This document shows, piece after piece, positions 59,517 through 64,000 of a DNA stretch of 64,000 nucleotides. Each line of letters begins with the position of its first letter. Position 1 is the stretch's first letter. The stretch spans positions 30,632-94,631 of the forward strand of contig CANMWJ010000017.1 of the NCBI GenBank assembly GCA_947501565.1, in the 5' to 3' direction. The position numbers and the translations under genes were made by a program. Below the pieces are notes generated by a model, which saw nothing but the letters and a program-made list of their open reading frames with translations, was not told the origin of the DNA and ran no database searches. This DNA is from an uncultured Marinobacterium sp. GTDB lineage: Bacteria > Pseudomonadota > Gammaproteobacteria > Pseudomonadales > Balneatricaceae.

Positions 59517-59525
59517 ATTATATCA
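59517..59525 (-). promoter_or_regulatory. Extended -10 promoter element for argH
   Basis: Minus-strand TGATATAAT is a perfect -10 with the TG extension, about 60 bp ahead of the argH ATG. The -35 is poor. An ArgR site was not recognised. A plus-strand TACAAT near 59559 may serve hemC. Confidence 0.55.
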
Positions 59526-59618
59526 CGCCCAACCCTCATCGCCCCTCTCTCTATCTGTTACAATCGGGCCAACTGAACGTTTTCCACAGCGCTATCGTGG
59601 TTTTTACAGGATCATAAA

Positions 59619-60560
59619 ATGAGCAAAACCCTCCGAATCGCCACCCGAAAAAGTCTGCTGGCTCTCTGGCAGGCGGAATATGTCAAAGCGGAACTTGAGA
59701 AACACCACCCGGACCTGACCGTAGAGCTGGTTCCGATGGTGTCACGTGGGGACAAGATTCTGGATACCCCACTGGCGAAGGTCGGTGGCAAAGGGCTCTT
59801 TGTTAAGGAGCTGGAAACCGCGCTGCTGGAAGACCGTGCCGATATCGCCGTGCACTCCATGAAAGACGTTCCGATGGAGTTTCCGCAAGGCCTGGGCCTG
59901 AGCGTAATCTGCCCACGCGAACGCCCGACCGATGCGTTTGTATCCAACACCTACAAACATCTGAATGACCTGCCAGCGGGCGCGGTTGTAGGCACCTCCT
60001 CCCTGCGCCGTGAAGCGCAGCTGCGCGAACGCCGCCCGGACCTGGAGATTAAGTGGTTGCGCGGTAACGTACAGACCCGTCTGGGCAAACTGGACGCCGG
60101 TGACTACGACGCCATCATTCTGGCAACCGCCGGTCTGCTGCGCCTGGAGCTGGAAGAACGTATCGCCCACGAAATCACCCCGGAAGACAGCCTGCCAGCC
60201 GGTGGTCAGGGCGCAGTAGGTATCGAGTGCCGTATGGACGATGCCGAAACCATCGCCCTGCTGAAGCCACTGCACCATCAGGAAACTGCGTGGCGTGTAC
60301 TGGCGGAGCGTGCCATGAACCGTCGCCTGGAAGGTGGCTGTCAGGTACCGATTGGTTGTTACGCGGTACTGAACGACGACAACTCCGAGTTGCACCTACG
60401 CGGTCTGGTGGCTCGCCCGGATGGCAGCAAAGTCCTGCGCGATGAGATCACCGGTACACCGGATAACTGTGAAGCACTGGGTATCGAGCTGGCCGAACGC
60501 CTGCTGGAAGCCGGCGCCGAAGAGATCCTGAAAGCGGTATACGCCAACAGCGATGACTAA
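59619..60560 (+). CDS. hemC: Hydroxymethylbilane synthase (porphobilinogen deaminase)
   Basis: 313-residue heme-pathway enzyme joining four porphobilinogens. The dipyrromethane cofactor is carried by about Cys241 in EGGCQVPIG. Substrate-binding motifs are [30 protein letters not shown] (catalytic Asp region) and [18 protein letters not shown]. It overlaps hemD by 8 bp, so hemC-hemD translation is coupled. Confidence 0.97.
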   Translation: MSKTLRIATRKSLLALWQAEYVKAELEKHHPDLTVELVPMVSRGDKILDTPLAKVGGKGLFVKELETALLEDRADIAVHSMKDVPMEFPQGLGLSVICPRERPTDAFVSNTYKHLNDLPAGAVVGTSSLRREAQLRERRPDLEIKWLRGNVQTRLGKLDAGDYDAIILATAGLLRLELEERIAHEITPEDSLPAGGQGAVGIECRMDDAETIALLKPLHHQETAWRVLAERAMNRRLEGGCQVPIGCYAVLNDDNSELHLRGLVARPDGSKVLRDEITGTPDNCEALGIELAERLLEAGAEEILKAVYANSDD

Positions 60561-61371
60561 CCCCGTACCTCAGACTGCACTGCTGGGTAAACGGGTGCTG
60601 GTCACCCGCCCTGCACATCAGGCCAGCGGCCAGATCGCCCAGCTCCAGGCGCTGGGTGCCGAGCCCGTTGCACTGCCCGTGCTGGAGATCCAGCCCTACA
60701 GCTCCCCCACCCACGAATACCACCTCGCCAAAAGCCAGATTCTCGACCTCGATCTATTCCACAGCGTGATATTTGTCAGCGCCAATGCGGCCCGTTTTGG
60801 GGCAGAATTGATCGACGAATACTGGCCCCAGCTGCCAATCAAGGTAAATTGGCTGGCCATCGGGCAGAAAACTGCCGCGACATTGGCGGACTATGGTATA
60901 GATGCCGAGGCGTCCCCTTTAGGGTACGATTCGGAAGCGCTGTTACAAAGCCCAGCCCTGCAACAGGTCAACGGTGGCCGGATATTGATTGTACGAGGCC
61001 AGGGCGGACGGGAAAAACTGGCAGAGATCCTGCGTGAACGGGGCGCGTCTGTAGAGTACGCAAACCTCTATCAGCGACGCTGCCCGGGCTATCCCGACGA
61101 GACGATTAAAAGTAGTTTGCACCAGCCGCTCGACGCGCTGCTGGTGACCAGTGGCGAAGGCCTGGAAAACCTTCTGCAACTCGCGCACGGCAGCCAGAAT
61201 CAGTTTAAAACCGATTCTTTGTTACGCTGCCAGCTGGTAGTGCCCAGCGCTCGAATCGCGGAACAGGCAGCAGACGCCGGATTTACAAGGATTACGACCG
61301 CAGCAGGACCCGATGATCAGGCGATGATCGCGGCACTGCTGCCAGCAACCGATGCGGAAATCGACAGATGA
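60553..61371 (+). CDS. hemD: Uroporphyrinogen-III synthase
   Basis: 272 residues. It closes hydroxymethylbilane to uroporphyrinogen III. The family is weakly conserved; recognisable parts are [52 protein letters not shown] and [20 protein letters not shown]. It is followed by hemX with a four-base overlap. Confidence 0.92.
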   Translation: MTNPVPQTALLGKRVLVTRPAHQASGQIAQLQALGAEPVALPVLEIQPYSSPTHEYHLAKSQILDLDLFHSVIFVSANAARFGAELIDEYWPQLPIKVNWLAIGQKTAATLADYGIDAEASPLGYDSEALLQSPALQQVNGGRILIVRGQGGREKLAEILRERGASVEYANLYQRRCPGYPDETIKSSLHQPLDALLVTSGEGLENLLQLAHGSQNQFKTDSLLRCQLVVPSARIAEQAADAGFTRITTAAGPDDQAMIAALLPATDAEIDR

Positions 61372-62660
61372 GCAAAAAAGAAAACCAACAGCAAGACAAC
61401 ACACCTGAAACTGATGTGATTGAAGGAGAGCTGGTCGAAACTGCAACTGAGTCAAAAGAGACTCCAGACGAAGCAGACGCCAAGGATGAGCAGGCTTCCG
61501 ATAAAGACCAGGAAGACGCGCCTGCCAACGACACCGAAACTGCCGACAAGAGCGAAGAGACCGCTGCGGTAAGTGACGACGGTGACAAGCAGAACGTGCA
61601 GGCAGAAGAACAAAAACCCGGTGCGACCTGGCCAGGTAAAGTGGCGCTGGCGCTGTCCATCGCCGCGCTTGGTGCCTCCGGCTACCTCTACTGGCTGACC
61701 CTGCAACAGACCCAGGCAAACGACATGCTGCGTAACAGCCTGGCGCAGGACGTACAAAGCCAGATCAGCGCAAGCACCAACGAAGCTAACCGCGCCATGG
61801 CCGATCTGGGCCGCCGTCTGGACGACGTACGCACCCAGGCTGCTGCAGATAAGATCGGTGTTGAAGAACTGCACCTGCGTCTGACCCGCAGCATGCAGCA
61901 GATCAACGCCAAACAGCAGGACAACAGCACCGAATGGCTGCTGGCCGAGGTGGAATACCTGTTGCGTCTGGCGAACCAGCGCGTACTGATGGAAAAAACC
62001 TCCGACGGCGCCCTGACTCTGATGAAGTCTGCGGACAAACTGCTGAAGGAAACCGACGACGTTTCTATCTACGAGGTGCGTAAAGCGGTAGCGGCTGATA
62101 TCGCTGCGCTGGAAGCGGTGCCTGTAGTTGATACCGAAGGTGTCTTCCTCAAGCTGGGTGCGATGAACGCACAGGTGGATAAACTGCGCCTGATCCCACT
62201 GGCGGAAAAACGTGAACTGCCAGAGCTGCTGAAAGAGATCACGCCGGATTCCGTCAGCGAAACCTGGACTGCGGGTCTCAAAGCGAACTGGAACAAGGCG
62301 ATGGACAAGCTGAGCTCTCTGGTGGTGATTCAGCACCGCGACGAGAAGATCGAACCGCTGCTGTCACCGAAAGAGACCTTCTACCTCAAGCAGAACCTGC
62401 ACATGATGTTGGAACAGGCACAGATGGCGCTGCTGCAGCGTGAACAGGGTGCGTATGACAACAGCCTGAACAAAGCGCAGAAATGGGCGGCAGAGTACTT
62501 CGATAAGAAAGACGCTGCGACCCAGGCGATTGTGCGTGGTCTGGAAGAGCTGAAGCCTGTGAAGGTTGCACCGGAAGTACCGGAGATCACCGGCTCCCTG
62601 CGTGAACTGAAAGCCTACCTCAAGCGCATGACCCAACTGAAGGAAGAGGGGGCTAAGTAA
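61368..62660 (+). CDS. hemX: HemX-type membrane protein
   Basis: 430 residues. The first ~85 are a highly acidic Glu/Asp/Thr-rich cytoplasmic tail. A single membrane helix follows (KVALALSIAALGASGYLYWL, ~89-108), then a long helical periplasmic domain with coiled-coil heptads and EWLLAEVEYLLRLANQRVL. The family is called uroporphyrinogen-III C-methyltransferase by history, but this type lacks methyltransferase motifs and its role is unsettled. It shares one base with hemY. Confidence 0.9.
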   Translation: MSKKENQQQDNTPETDVIEGELVETATESKETPDEADAKDEQASDKDQEDAPANDTETADKSEETAAVSDDGDKQNVQAEEQKPGATWPGKVALALSIAALGASGYLYWLTLQQTQANDMLRNSLAQDVQSQISASTNEANRAMADLGRRLDDVRTQAAADKIGVEELHLRLTRSMQQINAKQQDNSTEWLLAEVEYLLRLANQRVLMEKTSDGALTLMKSADKLLKETDDVSIYEVRKAVAADIAALEAVPVVDTEGVFLKLGAMNAQVDKLRLIPLAEKRELPELLKEITPDSVSETWTAGLKANWNKAMDKLSSLVVIQHRDEKIEPLLSPKETFYLKQNLHMMLEQAQMALLQREQGAYDNSLNKAQKWAAEYFDKKDAATQAIVRGLEELKPVKVAPEVPEITGSLRELKAYLKRMTQLKEEGAK

Positions 62661-63913
62661 TGAAAAAGCTCTTTATTCTGCTGCTGGTCGTACTGGCGGC
62701 CGGCACCTGGATCGGCCAGCTAATGGTAAAGGATCCGGGTTACGTCCTGATCGCGTTTAATCAGACCACCGTCGAAACCAGTCTGTGGGTAATGCTGGTT
62801 GTAGCCGTTGTTGGTTTCCTGCTGGCACACTGGCTGCTGAACATCCTGACCAACGCCATGATGCCGGTACAGCGCCTGCGCAGCTGGCGCGACCGTCGCA
62901 GCCACAACGTCTCCCAGCGTAAGACCCTGAAAGGTCTGATGTTGCTCTCCGAGGGCAACTGGGTGAAAGCACAGCGTCAGCTGGGACAGGCTGCAGAGCG
63001 CTCCGAACTGCCGCTGATCAACTACCTCGCCGCTGCCCGCGCTGCCCACGAACAGGGTGACGAACAGGGCGCCGACGAGCTGCTGAAAAAAGCCCGCTCG
63101 ACCACGCCGCAGGCGGAAGTGGCTGTAGGCATCAGTCAGGCACAGATTCAGCTGGCCCGTGGCCAACTGGAACCTTGTCTGGCAACCCTGCTGCGTCTTC
63201 GTAAGCTGGCGCCAAAAAACACCTACGTACTGCGCCTGTTGCAGGATGTCTACGGCCGTCTCAACGACTGGGGTGCCATCACCAACCTGCTGCCTGAACT
63301 GAAGAAAAGTCAGGCGCTGCGGGACGATGCCATGGCGGACCTGGAGCGCAAGGCGTACATGAACCTGCTGAGCCAGAGTCTGGAGCAGCTGCCGGTGGAA
63401 ACCGACAACGCCAGCCGCCACAGCACACTGGATAAAGCCTGGCAGAAACTGCCTGCACCGCTGAGCAGCGAACCGGATCTGGTTCGCCGTTATATCGAAC
63501 TGCTGATCTCCATTAACGCAGAACCTAAAGCGGAACAGGTACTGCGTGACATGATCAACAAGCAGTGGAGCGAGCAGCTGGTGAACCTCTACGGTCGCAT
63601 CATGGGTCGCGATCTGAAGAAACAGCTGAGCAGCGCGCAGAGCTGGCTGAAGAGCCACCCGGAAAGCGCCGAGCTGCAGCTGACACTGGGACGCCTTTCC
63701 CTGCGTAACCAGATGTGGGGCCAGGCTCTGACCTACTTCGAACAGAGCTTTGCCACCCAGCCTAGCTCCGAAACGCTGGCTGAACTGAGCCGTCTGCTGC
63801 GCCATCTGGGCGAAAAAGATAAAGCTCAGGAGCTGATGCAGAACAACCTTGCAGTGGTAGCCGAGAACTTGCCGGAGCTGCCACAGCCAGAGGAAAGTGC
63901 TGCGAAGGCTTAA
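62660..63913 (+). CDS. hemY: HemY-type TPR membrane protein
   Basis: 417 residues. Two N-terminal membrane helices (FILLLVVLAAGTWIGQLMV, then WVMLVVAVVGFLLAHWLLNI) are followed by TPR-like helical repeats (GLMLLSEGNWVKAQRQLGQA, LTLGRLSLRNQMWGQALTYF). It is distinct from the protoporphyrinogen oxidase also named HemY in Bacillus. Its function with heme synthesis is inferred from constant linkage to hemCDX. Last gene before the terminator. Confidence 0.92.
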   Translation: MKKLFILLLVVLAAGTWIGQLMVKDPGYVLIAFNQTTVETSLWVMLVVAVVGFLLAHWLLNILTNAMMPVQRLRSWRDRRSHNVSQRKTLKGLMLLSEGNWVKAQRQLGQAAERSELPLINYLAAARAAHEQGDEQGADELLKKARSTTPQAEVAVGISQAQIQLARGQLEPCLATLLRLRKLAPKNTYVLRLLQDVYGRLNDWGAITNLLPELKKSQALRDDAMADLERKAYMNLLSQSLEQLPVETDNASRHSTLDKAWQKLPAPLSSEPDLVRRYIELLISINAEPKAEQVLRDMINKQWSEQLVNLYGRIMGRDLKKQLSSAQSWLKSHPESAELQLTLGRLSLRNQMWGQALTYFEQSFATQPSSETLAELSRLLRHLGEKDKAQELMQNNLAVVAENLPELPQPEESAAKA

Positions 63914-63960
63914 GGCGAAACAATGTCTTGTCCTGATATAGGTTGACACTATTTCAGGTT

Positions 63961-63995
63961 AAAAACGCCCGATGCACTTCATCGGGCGTTTTATA
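63961..63995 (+). terminator. Terminator of the hemCDXY operon
   Basis: 13-bp stem AAAACGCCCGATG / CATCGGGCGTTTT with a 5-nt loop, 48 bp after hemY, ending in TTTTATATTTTA. Confidence 0.93.
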
Positions 63996-64000
63996 TTTTA

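Overview
The window reads as chromosomal DNA of a gammaproteobacterium, most like the marine Oceanospirillales/Pseudomonadales side of the class. The basis is gene content and order: thrU-tyrU-glyT-thrT-tuf-trpT-secE-nusG-rplKAJL-rpoBC, rppH-ptsP with lgt-thyA-folA, ygfB-pepP-ubiH-ubiI next to zapA-ssrS(6S RNA)-fau, and argH beside hemCDXY. A type III pantothenate kinase next to birA, a pspF/pspABC locus with a sigma-54 promoter and a 407-residue EF-Tu fit the same assignment. The species cannot be named from sequence reading alone.

Layout. 1-13.1 kb (minus strand): the transcription/translation macro-operon, from a tRNA cluster with an rRNA-class promoter through tuf, secE, nusG, four ribosomal protein genes, rpoB and a truncated rpoC. 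13.2-13.3 kb: an 11-copy 7-bp purine repeat. 13.3-21.7 kb: coaX-birA-folA-thyA-lgt-TSUP exporter, an NRDE protein, ptsP and rppH. 21.9-28.5 kb: a HAD phosphatase, a very large calcium-repeat (TSP3) lipoprotein and a divergent, unrecognised outer-membrane-like protein. 28.7-39.5 kb: a type II secretion operon gspCDEFGHIJKLMN in one run. 39.6-42.6 kb: the phage shock locus, followed by paired palindromes and a 26-codon membrane ORF. 42.9-51.4 kb (minus): tas, rlmI, gcvH, gcvT, ubiI, ubiH, pepP, ygfB. 51.5-53 kb: a ZapB-like protein, zapA, 6S RNA and fau. 53-57.9 kb: two tiny ORFs, an AEC transporter, a GcvR-like ACT protein, an MFS transporter with a divergent LysR regulator, and a lipoate ligase homologue. 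58-64 kb: argH and the divergent hemCDXY.

How the parts fit. Most of the window is conserved core machinery: transcription, translation, one-carbon and folate metabolism (folA, thyA, fau, gcvT, gcvH), cofactors (coaX, birA, lipoate ligase, ubiH/ubiI, heme genes) and cell division. The accessory-looking block is 22.6-39.5 kb. A secreted or surface calcium-repeat lipoprotein and an orphan barrel-like protein lie directly upstream of an entire type II secretion operon. This is the best candidate for an undescribed functional unit (for example a T2SS-linked surface protein), but that link is inferred from position only. Other points worth checking are the homopurine heptamer repeat, the twin palindromes after pspC, and the small membrane ORFs at 42.5 and 53.1 kb.

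No CRISPR array, insertion sequence, prophage or rRNA gene was seen, and no gene showed a clear frameshift.
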